Shown: in pieces, positions 15,721 through 24,689 of the stretch | How positions within the stretch are numbered: the first letter of the stretch is position 1 | How the letters are laid out: the number at the start of each line of letters is the position of its first letter | Assembly (NCBI GenBank): GCA_900315735.1 | Contig: ONAD01000010.1 | Location: 30,642 to 94,641 of the forward strand | Length of the DNA: 64,000 nucleotides | From: an uncultured Lachnospiraceae bacterium | GTDB taxonomy: Bacteria > Bacillota > Clostridia > Lachnospirales > Lachnospiraceae | Reading direction: 5' to 3' | Notes under the pieces: model-generated | Databases searched by the model: none | The model's input: only the letters and a program-made list of their open reading frames with translations | Told to the model about the DNA's origin: nothing | Translations under genes and position numbers: made by a program

Positions 15721-17760
15721 CTATTCATAAATAATATGTTCCCGTATTCTTTCTATAAAAATATTTTCATATTCTTTTAATATAGCTTCATCTTCCACTT
15801 TTTCCCCATCCCGGTAAAATCCATATACTTTATAATCTCTCAGATGAAATCTGCCCTCATTATCTGTAGCCTCAGAATTTACAAAATATATCTCATATTC
15901 TTTTGTATTTGCTACTGCAGTATATACATCTCCCGGATGCAGCGATTCTGTAATTGTATATTTTCTTTCTTTTCCTCCGAATGCTTTGGGTAATCGCCCA
16001 TCAATTTTGGCATCACTCATTTCAATTCCAGCAAGTTTGCACATGATTGGAACATAATCCGCTGTAGAAATCATTTCATCTGTTATCTGTTCTTTCACCC
16101 CGTCGCCCCGAAACATAAATGCTACTTTCGTTCTTTCCTTTGAGAGAAAATTTTTATCCGGTGATACAAGATAACCCTGTCCATGATCGGCAAAAAGACT
16201 GATTACAATTTCATTTTCTTTATAATTGTTTTGAATGTATGAATATAAAAATCCAAACAGCATATCAAAATACTGTATCGTTTTCTTATACATCATACTC
16301 TTTTTCGGACTATACTTCTGTTTTACTGATGTAAGTCCTTTATCATCTAATGAACGTTCCTCCAATGTCAGATTTTTCTGGACTGCCAAAGATAAATCCC
16401 AGCCATCTGCCACATCATGCAAATCTCCTACTGTCATCCACAGATACTGGTCTGTTTCTTTAAATGTTTCTAAATGCTCTATCACATTCATGATTTCCTG
16501 TTCTGCTCTCGCTCCCATAGATTGTATATGATAAATATACTGATCTACACCTCTGGCGAATCCATAAGAGTAAATGCATCTCCAGTCACCATCCAGTTTG
16601 CAGGTATAATAGCCTGCTTTTTTCATATATTGTGATAAAGTCGGAACTGTTTTTGGCAATTCACCATCTATTTCCCCATGAAACATCATATGGTGCAATG
16701 TATTCAATCCACTTTCATAAGTTGCCAGACTTGGGAAAGTCCATTCTGAACAACTAAATGCATTTGTACATATTGTACCTTTTTTAAAAAACCGATAAGT
16801 ATTGGGCATTAATTTTTCAAAATCAGGACCATTAATCACTTCCTGCGCCAATCCATCCACGAAAAAACTTAAAACAAGTTTTCTCCTCTTTGGGCTATGC
16901 CCTAATGGAACCGGATATCCATAATATGAATTTTTTCCTGATTTTATCAATGTTCCCTTCTTAACCCGATAATAGTTAAAATGTCTTGCATCACGCTGAG
17001 GAACACTATATATTTTTCCATTTTCTTTTATAAAATGAATATTGTCTTCTTCTGCACTGGCTATAGGCTGCAAATACTCCTCTGCTTCTCCAAGTATCCG
17101 AGTATCCGTACCACATTTTCTATATTTTAGAAATTCAGCCTGTGTCCGAATCAGGTTCATATTTTCTTCTCCAATTAAATGCTGAACCGGTGCACGATAT
17201 ATTCCAACATAACGCTGTTCATCATCTTCAACCCAATATTCTTTTCCAATAATATTATCTTTAATATTTCGTGGGGCAGTCACATATTTCCCAAAATAGC
17301 ATGTAGAACGGTCAATAAAAGAAAGTATTTTCCCCACCTGTTCCGAATTATTTCCATCTTCAATTGTGTTCTGTACGCTTGCCTCAAACTGCGGCTGCAA
17401 GATTTTAATCTGTTCCTCTGTATCCCTATATATTTCAGTTTTTCCCAGTTTAAAATAAATACAAAGAAAATCTGTTATCAGATAATTCTTCAAGGCATCT
17501 AATATTTCTCCCTTTTCCTGATAAATACAAGCCTGATAATAATATGCTTCATAACTTGTAGGGAAATTACGCAGACATTTTTCTATAATCTGCTGTGCCA
17601 GTTCCAAATCACCTATACTCATTGCCTCAATACACTCATAAAACCATAAATCCCTGTCATACGGACATTCTTTTCTGTATTCCTGCAAATCATCTGCTAT
17701 CTGATCTAATCTGCCCTCTTCAAACTCTTTTTCAATTCTGTTTTTTAAAGATTTTTTCAT
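15721..17760 (-). CDS. TPR plus alkaline-phosphatase/sulfatase-fold enzyme
   Basis: A 679-residue soluble protein without signal peptide. Residues 1-150 hold TPR-like helices (LWFYECIEAMSIGDLELAQQ; SYEAYYYQACIYQEKGEILD). From about 285 on there is an alkaline-phosphatase superfamily domain: LSFFVDGLA (first metal Asp), SCSEWTFPSLATYESG (probable Thr nucleophile), VGDLHDVADG and FADHGQGYL (metal Asp-His). Such enzymes hydrolyse or transfer phosphate, sulfate or phospho-alcohol groups. The cytosolic location and the neighbouring nucleotidyltransferase suggest a transferase acting on an intracellular carrier or protein. Gap to the AAA+ gene 15 nt. Substrate unknown. Confidence 0.8.
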   Translation of the reverse strand: MKKSLKNRIEKEFEEGRLDQIADDLQEYRKECPYDRDLWFYECIEAMSIGDLELAQQIIEKCLRNFPTSYEAYYYQACIYQEKGEILDALKNYLITDFLCIYFKLGKTEIYRDTEEQIKILQPQFEASVQNTIEDGNNSEQVGKILSFIDRSTCYFGKYVTAPRNIKDNIIGKEYWVEDDEQRYVGIYRAPVQHLIGEENMNLIRTQAEFLKYRKCGTDTRILGEAEEYLQPIASAEEDNIHFIKENGKIYSVPQRDARHFNYYRVKKGTLIKSGKNSYYGYPVPLGHSPKRRKLVLSFFVDGLAQEVINGPDFEKLMPNTYRFFKKGTICTNAFSCSEWTFPSLATYESGLNTLHHMMFHGEIDGELPKTVPTLSQYMKKAGYYTCKLDGDWRCIYSYGFARGVDQYIYHIQSMGARAEQEIMNVIEHLETFKETDQYLWMTVGDLHDVADGWDLSLAVQKNLTLEERSLDDKGLTSVKQKYSPKKSMMYKKTIQYFDMLFGFLYSYIQNNYKENEIVISLFADHGQGYLVSPDKNFLSKERTKVAFMFRGDGVKEQITDEMISTADYVPIMCKLAGIEMSDAKIDGRLPKAFGGKERKYTITESLHPGDVYTAVANTKEYEIYFVNSEATDNEGRFHLRDYKVYGFYRDGEKVEDEAILKEYENIFIERIREHIIYE

Positions 17761-17775
17761 TGGATTTCCTTTCTT

Positions 17776-19263
17776 TTACACAAACAGCTTCTTCACATTT
17801 TCGGCATCAAAGGTTACGGACGGCACATGGTCTACTTCTATCTGATAAAGGGCATTGGCTGCCAAATGTTCTGCTGCCTGCTCTAAATCACGGATACCGG
17901 AAGTATGCTTAAACTGCTCTACGATTGCATCCAGTCCATCCTTTGTTACAACGCACTCGCCCTGATGCAGGCCGATTCGTTTTAATACCTTTGGCAATGC
18001 AAACCGGGAGAAGATAATCTTCTTTTCTTCTGATGTATAATCCGGGATATCAATTACTGCAAAACGGGATAAAATCGGCGCACTGATATCTGCTTTATTA
18101 TTGGCAGTGGCAATCGGATAAACGCCAACGGTCGGAACCATACATTCCATATAGTTATCGGTAAATCCAAGGTTATCCAATAAAGTCAGCAGTACATCTG
18201 CCGGGTTTCCGTTTCCTTTGCCGGATGCTGCTTTATCCAACTCGTTGATAATAAATACCAGATTGGATTCTCCTGCCATGGAAAATGCTTCCATGATAAT
18301 TCCAGGCTTAGCATTGGCATAAATACGGGAACTTCCGGTCAACTGCTCCGGGTCATTGATGGAGCTCATATCAAGTGTTGTCCAAGGCAGCTTTAAGATT
18401 CTTGCTACCGCATAGGCAATCTGGGATTTTCCGGTTCCTGCCGGTCCTACCAGAAGCAGTCCATATGCCGGCAGGGTATGGGTTCTGTTAATCTGAATGA
18501 TGGTTTCCATAATACGCTGTTTTACTTTCTCCATGCCATATAATTCTTCATCCAGAATTTTTCTTGCTTCTACCGGGTCGATTGCTTCAAAATAATTGCT
18601 CTTCCACTGGATATTCATCATAATGGATAATGCTCTCTGAGCATGGCGGCGTTCCTCCGGTGACACTTCATGGGAACGTGCTACTGCAAGGTTTCTTCTC
18701 GCCCAGAGGCGGATATTATCCGGCATGGTTCTGCCGGCACAGGTCATAAAATCGGAAATGCTCTGTAAGCTGGTCAGCTTCATATCATCTCCATTTTCAT
18801 CCTCTTCTTCCTCGTCCATTTCCTCTGTCGGTGCACTGCTGGCAAGAAGTCTCTCTATCATAAACTGTAAAAATCCATCCTCTGCCGACAATTTGGTTCC
18901 TGCACCAAAGGTTGTCTCACGAATCTTGTATACAGCATACCCTTCTTCCCGGTTTTCTCCGGAAAGGCGCACACTGATATGATTTTCTCCCAGCCATTTA
19001 ATCAGGCTGACGAAACGTGCATCTACTTTTAAAATATCTGCGCTGTAAGTCTCGCTTTCTTCCTTAAATTCAAAAGCAGTCTGCTGGCTCTGGTTTGCAA
19101 ACACACCACCGGAATGATGTTTCCAATGACGGTTCTTATTGTCCAGTATAAGAATCGGCTCCTCCGCTGTCTTCTCCTTCTCGTTGGACTGAAACGTTGT
19201 ATAAGTGCATACGGACTCTGTCTTTTTCTCGCCCGGTGCATTACTAAAGTCAAAAACTGGCAT
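17776..19263 (-). CDS. Lon-like AAA+ ATPase without protease domain
   Basis: A 495-residue ATPase whose AAA+ module (about 225-470) resembles Lon: YGMEKVKQRIMETI, Walker A GPAGTGKSQ (273-281), sensor ATANN, LSRF with a possible Arg finger, and sensor-2 segment GIRDLEQAAEH. The Walker B segment reads VFIINELDKA, with Asn in place of the usual Asp but Glu kept. The Lon Ser-Lys protease domain is absent; the chain stops after the lid. The N-terminal 220 residues are unfamiliar, with an acidic run at 148-160. Probably a remodelling ATPase for a partner in this row. Confidence 0.82.
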   Translation of the reverse strand: MPVFDFSNAPGEKKTESVCTYTTFQSNEKEKTAEEPILILDNKNRHWKHHSGGVFANQSQQTAFEFKEESETYSADILKVDARFVSLIKWLGENHISVRLSGENREEGYAVYKIRETTFGAGTKLSAEDGFLQFMIERLLASSAPTEEMDEEEEDENGDDMKLTSLQSISDFMTCAGRTMPDNIRLWARRNLAVARSHEVSPEERRHAQRALSIMMNIQWKSNYFEAIDPVEARKILDEELYGMEKVKQRIMETIIQINRTHTLPAYGLLLVGPAGTGKSQIAYAVARILKLPWTTLDMSSINDPEQLTGSSRIYANAKPGIIMEAFSMAGESNLVFIINELDKAASGKGNGNPADVLLTLLDNLGFTDNYMECMVPTVGVYPIATANNKADISAPILSRFAVIDIPDYTSEEKKIIFSRFALPKVLKRIGLHQGECVVTKDGLDAIVEQFKHTSGIRDLEQAAEHLAANALYQIEVDHVPSVTFDAENVKKLFV

Positions 19264-19286
19264 TTTTCTCTCTCCTGTATCTTCTT

Positions 19287-19433
19287 CTATTCTCTGATAT
19301 CAGGATAACTTTTATCCGATTCAGAGTTTCCTGCCACAACAGCATTTATTTGAATATTATCTATCATAAAGAAGGTGTAGTCAATACCCGTAAAGTCTGC
19401 CTGTGGCAGTTTTCTTTGGATTTTAAGCAGCAA
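19287..19433 (-). CDS. Possible small protein, 48 aa
   Basis: The 215-nt gap between the permease and the AAA+ gene holds an open frame with coding-like composition (IQRKLPQADFTGIDYTFFM, then INAVVAGNSESDKS). It is in frame with the permease and open from the permease stop on. No ATG fits; TTG at 19431-19433 has GGTGAG 6 nt upstream. It could be a small real gene or a remnant of a longer upstream gene. It ends 23 nt before the AAA+ start. Confidence 0.35.
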   Translation of the reverse strand: MLLKIQRKLPQADFTGIDYTFFMIDNIQINAVVAGNSESDKSYPDIRE

Positions 19434-19478
19434 AAAGCACTCACCAGAGTCTGAATGAATGCTTTCTGTGCTTTGCTT

Positions 19479-21962
19479 TTATTCTACACCTTTTAAAATT
19501 TCAACCATATCAAGCTTGCGGATTCGTTTTGAGAACATGAAACTTACCAGCATGGAAATAATCATAACAAAAATTCCTGCTATCACATAATCCATCGGTG
19601 CCAGCATCAGGTTGTAATCAAAGTTTTCTCCGTTGGTATTAATCATGGCATTCAGTGAAACATTTCCAAGAGGTGCTCCGATAATAATTCCAATGATACT
19701 AAGCCACAGATTCTGCATGCTTAAAATTCTTCTTATCTTAGAGGAACGCAGTCCCAATACCTTTAAGGTTGCAAATTCTTTTACTCTTTCATGAAAGGAA
19801 AGTACGCCGGAATTATATAATACGACAACAATCATAAGTATGGAAAACACTGCCATCATACCTACCATCATATTCATGATTTCCATACTGCTTTCATAGG
19901 CTGCCTGCATTTCGCTCTTACTGTTTACTCCGGTTACATAATCAAGGTCGGTCTTGTCTTTTGCTGCTTTATCATCCGTCATCAGAAAGCTTGGTATATA
20001 TTCCGCACCTGTTTTCTCATAATCTTCTCTAAGATATGCAATTCCCTGGGACTCAAGGCTCCGGTAAATGGTTCCAACCTTCGCTTCATACCAGGTGTTT
20101 TTCGTATAAAGATGCCAGTAAACAGTATCTCCTACCTTTACATCAAGGTCGGCTGCCAGCTTACGGCTGATGCCGATGGTTCCCGGTGTCAGCTCTTTAA
20201 TCTGATTATTTAAATCAAGAATATTATATAAATTCTTTCCTTCTAAAACCGTAATGGTTTCTTTTTTCTTTTCATCGGCTGGTGCATTTTTCTTCTTTGC
20301 CACTTCTAGCTGATTTACCATTACCACTTCGCCGTCCAGTTCCTCTGTCATATCGTCTACATCTTCTGTCTTGGCATCTTCTGAAAATTTAATCTGGTAC
20401 TCACCTACGGTTACGCGGTTAAAGTTAATCTCTATCATACTGCCTAAGAGTTCATTACAGCCGACTGCATATATCATCAGCAGCATACCGACTGCCGTTC
20501 CAATTACACACATAAAACTTCTTAACTTGGCTCTGGAAATATCCCTGAGATTGTACTGGCTGGTAAAGGAAAGTTTTTTCCAGAATGGCAGTCTCTCAAA
20601 AATGCATTTCTTTCCCTTCTTCGGTGCTGCCGGCCGCAATGCCTCTGCCGGTTTAATACGAAGCAGTTTCCTGCAGCTGATATAGGAAGCAAGTACGCAT
20701 ACTGCCACAATGCCTGCTGCAATGATTAAATACATCGGATGGAATACAGAATGTAATCCCGGTACGATGTACCAGTTTGCAAACATGTCAATGACTGCCG
20801 GGCTTCCCCACAAAGTTCCTGCCAACAGTCCAAGAATGACTCCAACTACCGAAACAACCAGACTGAAGCTGATATAATGCAGCATGATTTTGCGCCGTTT
20901 CAAACCGAGCGCATTCATGGTTCCTATCTGGGTACGCTGCTGCTCTATCATTCTTCCCATGGATGTTGCAATAACTAAAATTGCAATTCCAACAAATATA
21001 ATGACAAATAAGTAGGAAAATGACTGATGCTGCTCTAATTCACTGTCTAATCTTGCCAGTCCCGGAATGGATTTTCTGTCTACAATGGCTGAATAATCAC
21101 GGTCGATGCTTTCTGCCAAAGCCTCTTCGTGAGCAAATCCGCCGCCATCGGTGGTTACAATAATCATCTGGGTATACGGCATTATTTTGGCAAGCTTTTC
21201 ATCGCTGATTTTATCTACCATCTGACCTAACATTTCCTGGGTAATGTCATCTTCTGTAAATCCTGCCTCTTTTAACTGCTCTACTTTTTCATCTAAAGCA
21301 GTGGTATTTTTCTTAACATCCTTCCAGGTGATTTTTCCGGTATCAACCATATGATTGATGTAATCGCGAATTGGGAATGCATCATAAGACATGTATACAA
21401 TTGCAATATTTTCAAGATACATATCTGCATCTCCGTCGGCTTCACGGAATTCGTATTCTGCACTCTCTACCAGTCCTTTTACCTCTCTGGTAAAGGTGAT
21501 TCCATTGTATTCAATGGTAAAATCATCGCCCACTTTAATATTTCTAAGCTTGGCAAATGCATTGGCAAGCCAGATTCCATCAGTATCCGTCGGGTCAAAA
21601 GGTTCTCCCGAAATATAATATGGTGTATCTACAAGGTTTTCACGTTCTAAATAAATATCCACCTGCGCACCATCACAATCCGGTGCACTTCCGGTCACGG
21701 ACATACGAAGCTGTGCATCTTTTACAAAATCAAGATTCCTTACGGTATTAAGCTCATCATCGGAAAATCCTTCCCCATACATCCAGACATCAGAAAGATT
21801 ACATTCTTTATGGTAATTTTCTCTGGCAACCTTCTGGGATAATACATGTCCCTCAAAGGTACAGAATAATGCCATTGCTAACGCAGCCAGCAGAAATACG
21901 GAAAAGAATGCGCCAAAATTTGCCTTGTAATCACGCAGCATTTTGCGAAATAACATTACCAC
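19479..21962 (-). CDS. FtsX-type ABC transporter permease
   Basis: An 827-residue permease with the layout of MacB/LolE-like exporters of Firmicutes. It has one N-terminal membrane helix (FFSVFLLAALAMALF), a large extracytoplasmic domain and three helices at about 320-430. A second extracytoplasmic domain follows, then three final helices (FSILMIVVVLYNSGVLSFHE onward). The FtsX motif RVKEFATLKVLGLRSSKIRR is present in the last block. It overlaps its ATPase gene by 7 nt. Likely extrudes peptides, lipids or antibiotics, or acts in cell-envelope signalling; the substrate is not readable. Confidence 0.88.
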   Translation of the reverse strand: MVMLFRKMLRDYKANFGAFFSVFLLAALAMALFCTFEGHVLSQKVARENYHKECNLSDVWMYGEGFSDDELNTVRNLDFVKDAQLRMSVTGSAPDCDGAQVDIYLERENLVDTPYYISGEPFDPTDTDGIWLANAFAKLRNIKVGDDFTIEYNGITFTREVKGLVESAEYEFREADGDADMYLENIAIVYMSYDAFPIRDYINHMVDTGKITWKDVKKNTTALDEKVEQLKEAGFTEDDITQEMLGQMVDKISDEKLAKIMPYTQMIIVTTDGGGFAHEEALAESIDRDYSAIVDRKSIPGLARLDSELEQHQSFSYLFVIIFVGIAILVIATSMGRMIEQQRTQIGTMNALGLKRRKIMLHYISFSLVVSVVGVILGLLAGTLWGSPAVIDMFANWYIVPGLHSVFHPMYLIIAAGIVAVCVLASYISCRKLLRIKPAEALRPAAPKKGKKCIFERLPFWKKLSFTSQYNLRDISRAKLRSFMCVIGTAVGMLLMIYAVGCNELLGSMIEINFNRVTVGEYQIKFSEDAKTEDVDDMTEELDGEVVMVNQLEVAKKKNAPADEKKKETITVLEGKNLYNILDLNNQIKELTPGTIGISRKLAADLDVKVGDTVYWHLYTKNTWYEAKVGTIYRSLESQGIAYLREDYEKTGAEYIPSFLMTDDKAAKDKTDLDYVTGVNSKSEMQAAYESSMEIMNMMVGMMAVFSILMIVVVLYNSGVLSFHERVKEFATLKVLGLRSSKIRRILSMQNLWLSIIGIIIGAPLGNVSLNAMINTNGENFDYNLMLAPMDYVIAGIFVMIISMLVSFMFSKRIRKLDMVEILKGVE

Positions 21963-22675
21963 TCCACCTCCTCTACAGCCAGTGGGTGTTCATTTTCCAC
22001 AATTTCACGTATTTTTCCATTTTTCATACGAATGACTTTGTCTGCACATTTTGCAATATCTGCATTATGGGTTACCAGGATTACCGTATCCTGATTCTCT
22101 CTGCTTCGTTTCTGCAACAGCTGTAATACAATCACTCCGGTCTCGGAATCCAATGCACCGGTTGGTTCATCCCCAAGAATAATTCTTGGTTTCTTGGATA
22201 ATGCTCTTGCAATGGAAACACGCTGCTGCTCTCCACCGGAAAGCTGTGCCGGAAATTTATTCTTATGGTCACCAAGACCAACGGCTTCTAGCATTTTGCC
22301 CGGGTCTTCCGCATCCTTTACGATACTTTTCGTCAACGCCACATTTTCATATGCGGTAAGACTTGGCAGCAGATTATAAAACTGAAAGATAAATCCAATT
22401 TTATCTGCCCGGAAATCAGATAACTGCTTATCATTCATGGAAGAGACCTTTTCTCCATCAATCATAACCTCTCCCTCTGTTGGCTGATCCATTCCGCCTA
22501 ACATATTAAGCACGGTTGATTTTCCCGCACCGGACTGTCCTAAAATTACCACGAATTCCCCTTCTTCAATGGTAAAGCTTACATGGTTGACTGCATATTG
22601 CAGTGCTTCTCCTTCTCCATAGGTACGAACCACATCTTTAAACTCAACAATTGTTTTCTTTGTTTCCTTTTTCAT
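21956..22675 (-). CDS. ABC transporter ATP-binding protein
   Basis: ATPase partner of the FtsX-type permease. The 239-residue product has Walker [11 protein letters not shown]-loop [12 protein letters not shown], signature LSGGEQQR, Walker [12 protein letters not shown] and the switch His in [11 protein letters not shown]: a complete MacB/LolD-type nucleotide-binding domain. AAGGAG precedes the ATG. An extended -10 element (TGC-TATAAT) lies at 22723-22731. Confidence 0.92.
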   Translation of the reverse strand: MKKETKKTIVEFKDVVRTYGEGEALQYAVNHVSFTIEEGEFVVILGQSGAGKSTVLNMLGGMDQPTEGEVMIDGEKVSSMNDKQLSDFRADKIGFIFQFYNLLPSLTAYENVALTKSIVKDAEDPGKMLEAVGLGDHKNKFPAQLSGGEQQRVSIARALSKKPRIILGDEPTGALDSETGVIVLQLLQKRSRENQDTVILVTHNADIAKCADKVIRMKNGKIREIVENEHPLAVEEVEW

Positions 22676-22722
22676 AGTTCCATATTCTCCTTTTTTGCAT
22701 AAGTTAGTCGTGTCTAATCGGA

Positions 22723-22751
22723 ATTATAGCATAAAAATAAGGATAACCAAG
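22723..22751 (-). promoter_or_regulatory. Promoter of the ABC exporter and following genes
   Basis: On the minus strand TATAAT (22723-22728) with TG one base upstream (extended -10), and TTGGTT (22745-22750) at 16-nt spacing as a weak -35. It overlaps the terminator of the upstream nuclease gene. It may drive the whole close-packed row down to 12909. Confidence 0.6.
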
Positions 22752-22764
22752 TTCCGGTTATCCT
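22740..22764 (-). terminator. Terminator of the Rpn-type nuclease gene
   Basis: Inverted repeat AGGATAACC/GGTTATCCT with a 7-nt loop, then TATTTTTAT on the minus strand, 35 nt after the stop of the nuclease gene. Confidence 0.75.
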
Positions 22765-22798
22765 CTTGAGAAATATTATCATTAAGTTCTATAAAATT

Positions 22799-23665
22799 TT
22801 ATTCTGCTAATCCTTTGATTTCATCGACAGACAATCCTGAAATTTCTGCTATCTGTTCCAAAGAAAAGCTGCCCATCTGGAGCATCCGGGTTGCAGCTTT
22901 AACAGATGCCTGTTTTTCACCACGTTCGATGCCTGCCTCAAACTCCGCTTTGCGAAGTTTCTTTTCTTCTTCCACTTTATCATATTCGAAAATACTCATT
23001 GCAACTACCTCCGCACGATTCTTTTTCAGGAAATCAGCAAGTATATTCTCCCGGATGCATTCTGTAACCGCTCGTTCCACAGCGTCCTCCAACGAGAGCT
23101 GCTCTGCATACTTTCTGACTTTTGCCACATACTGCGCATATTCCTTTAATTTTCGGCAATGCTGCATTAATTCGCAATTATGTCCCTCATTGATATTTAA
23201 TGTTGTTACTATCAGTTCTAAAGCCGGCTCTGCTCCGGTATGCAAAAATGCATCTGACAACCTGCTGATGCGACAGTCCTCTAACGGTTCTATCCCATTA
23301 TAAAAAACGAAAAAGCCGGGAGTTGGAATCTTTTGAATTGCAGACGAATATAACGATTTCCGGTCGATGAGTTTCTGGTACTCCGCTGCAATATAAAATA
23401 AGTCCCGAAGAGGAATATTGGGATTTACTGTAGACTGATGCTCATAAAGATAGAGATTCATGTCTAAAATAAATGCCAGATCATTCTTCATTCCCATATA
23501 AATAGCATTTTCCAATGTTACAATTTCCAAGTCATTAGGATTGGTATAATTCCGTTTGTTTACCGCATTATAGAGTGACAGAAGTGACTCCCTGTCTGAA
23601 AAAAGCATGCGAAAAATCGTATCCTTATAATTGCGGTTTGCTGCTGCCGGTACTTTCTTTGTCAT
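22799..23665 (-). CDS. Rpn-type PD-(D/E)XK nuclease (transposase-like)
   Basis: Recombination-promoting nuclease / PD-(D/E)XK family transposase, common as single genes in Lachnospiraceae. The 288-residue product has the family start (NYKDTIFRMLFSDRESLLSL YNAV) and the core strand pair with Asp in NDLAFILDMNLYLYEHQST, where the D and E-x-Q pattern stands for the catalytic site. The C-terminus is a charged helix ending in a small HTH-like segment (FSLEQIAEISGLSVDEIKGL). It is monocistronic with its own terminator; no inverted repeats were found, so it is not part of a visible transposon. Confidence 0.82.
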   Translation of the reverse strand: MTKKVPAAANRNYKDTIFRMLFSDRESLLSLYNAVNKRNYTNPNDLEIVTLENAIYMGMKNDLAFILDMNLYLYEHQSTVNPNIPLRDLFYIAAEYQKLIDRKSLYSSAIQKIPTPGFFVFYNGIEPLEDCRISRLSDAFLHTGAEPALELIVTTLNINEGHNCELMQHCRKLKEYAQYVAKVRKYAEQLSLEDAVERAVTECIRENILADFLKKNRAEVVAMSIFEYDKVEEEKKLRKAEFEAGIERGEKQASVKAATRMLQMGSFSLEQIAEISGLSVDEIKGLAE

Positions 23666-23920
23666 ATGTAGTTCCTCCTTTTGATTTGCAGGAAGCTGCT
23701 ACATACTCCTTTTCCTGTAACTTCTCCTGCTTTTTATTTAATAAATGGTATAAAAAGCATAGATAGATACAGAAATGTCATAACGCTTAAGACTGCCAGA
23801 ATGGAATGCTAGAAAATGCTATCTGGATTGTATTTTATGCTTTGGATTATTGTATCACAAAGATTTTGTCCCCGGCAATCCTTTTATGAATATTTTAGAT
23901 TTCTAAGAATCTCTTAAGTT

Positions 23921-24643
23921 TTATTGATGTGTCTGTGCATATTCTAAGAATTCTTTTGTCTTAGACCAGTACTTGATTCCCCAGTTTTCAAAATTCCATT
24001 CTTCCATATAACCATTGCACTCATAATCCACATAATAGAGAACATTTTGCCACAGGATAAAATTTGTAGGGAAATAATCAATATTTGTATGTGCAGCATA
24101 TAACTTTGTGCACATTTCTTTTACCTGTTGCAGGCAGATTTCCGGCAGCGTACCCTTTCCCACCTGCTGATAAACGGTATCTCCAGGAATGTATTCCTTT
24201 AAAATGCGCTCCTGTGCTTCATCGATATCAAGTAGCTTTGGCATGGTAATTCCAATTTCCATAAGCCGTTTATAATCCCTTTTTTCAGCCTCTAACTTAT
24301 TATCAAACTGATAATAACTGCATGGTTCATGATGAATCTGTTTCAGGACATATTCCTTCTCTCCATCCGTCACAAGATAGGAATAGCCGCCTTTTCCCTT
24401 TCCAAGCAGTTTTTTCACTTTATATTCTTTTCCGTTTAATGTCATTATTTCTTCTTCCGGCAGCTCTATTTCCACTCCGACATCCAGCTTCTTTTCATAA
24501 GCCAGCTTATCTGCCATACGGATGCTACGCTGTTTTCCGGTATCATCCACCAGAAGAATCGTAACCATCGGTTCTTCTCCTTCCGGTCGTCCTTCACAAC
24601 CAAATTCATCTTCGATAATATCTGTGATTCTATATGTTTTCAT
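23921..24643 (-). CDS. Protein-kinase-fold protein
   Basis: A 240-residue protein with an N-terminal beta part (1-75) and a kinase-like fold. It shows a Gly-rich loop LGKGKGGYSYLV, an ATP Lys in YVLKQI, a catalytic-loop-like DYFPTNFIL (Asp and Asn at the usual spacing), and a metal Asp in VDYE. The usual HRD/HxD histidine is missing and the fold is small, nearer to Bud32/RIO or aminoglycoside-kinase types than to Ser/Thr kinases. Substrate unknown. It lies 46 nt after the MBL-fold gene. Confidence 0.7.
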   Translation of the reverse strand: MKTYRITDIIEDEFGCEGRPEGEEPMVTILLVDDTGKQRSIRMADKLAYEKKLDVGVEIELPEEEIMTLNGKEYKVKKLLGKGKGGYSYLVTDGEKEYVLKQIHHEPCSYYQFDNKLEAEKRDYKRLMEIGITMPKLLDIDEAQERILKEYIPGDTVYQQVGKGTLPEICLQQVKEMCTKLYAAHTNIDYFPTNFILWQNVLYYVDYECNGYMEEWNFENWGIKYWSKTKEFLEYAQTHQ

Positions 24644-24689
24644 CTGCTGATTCCTTTCGTTTTACTTTCCTTATTCCTTATTAAAATAT

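Noticed and set aside
22799..23665. Rpn-type gene as a transposon
   Set aside because: No terminal inverted repeats or target duplications were found around it; it has its own promoter region and terminator.
23880..23920. AGATT/AATCT hairpin after the kinase-fold gene as a terminator
   Set aside because: The stem is only 5-6 bp and no T-run follows.
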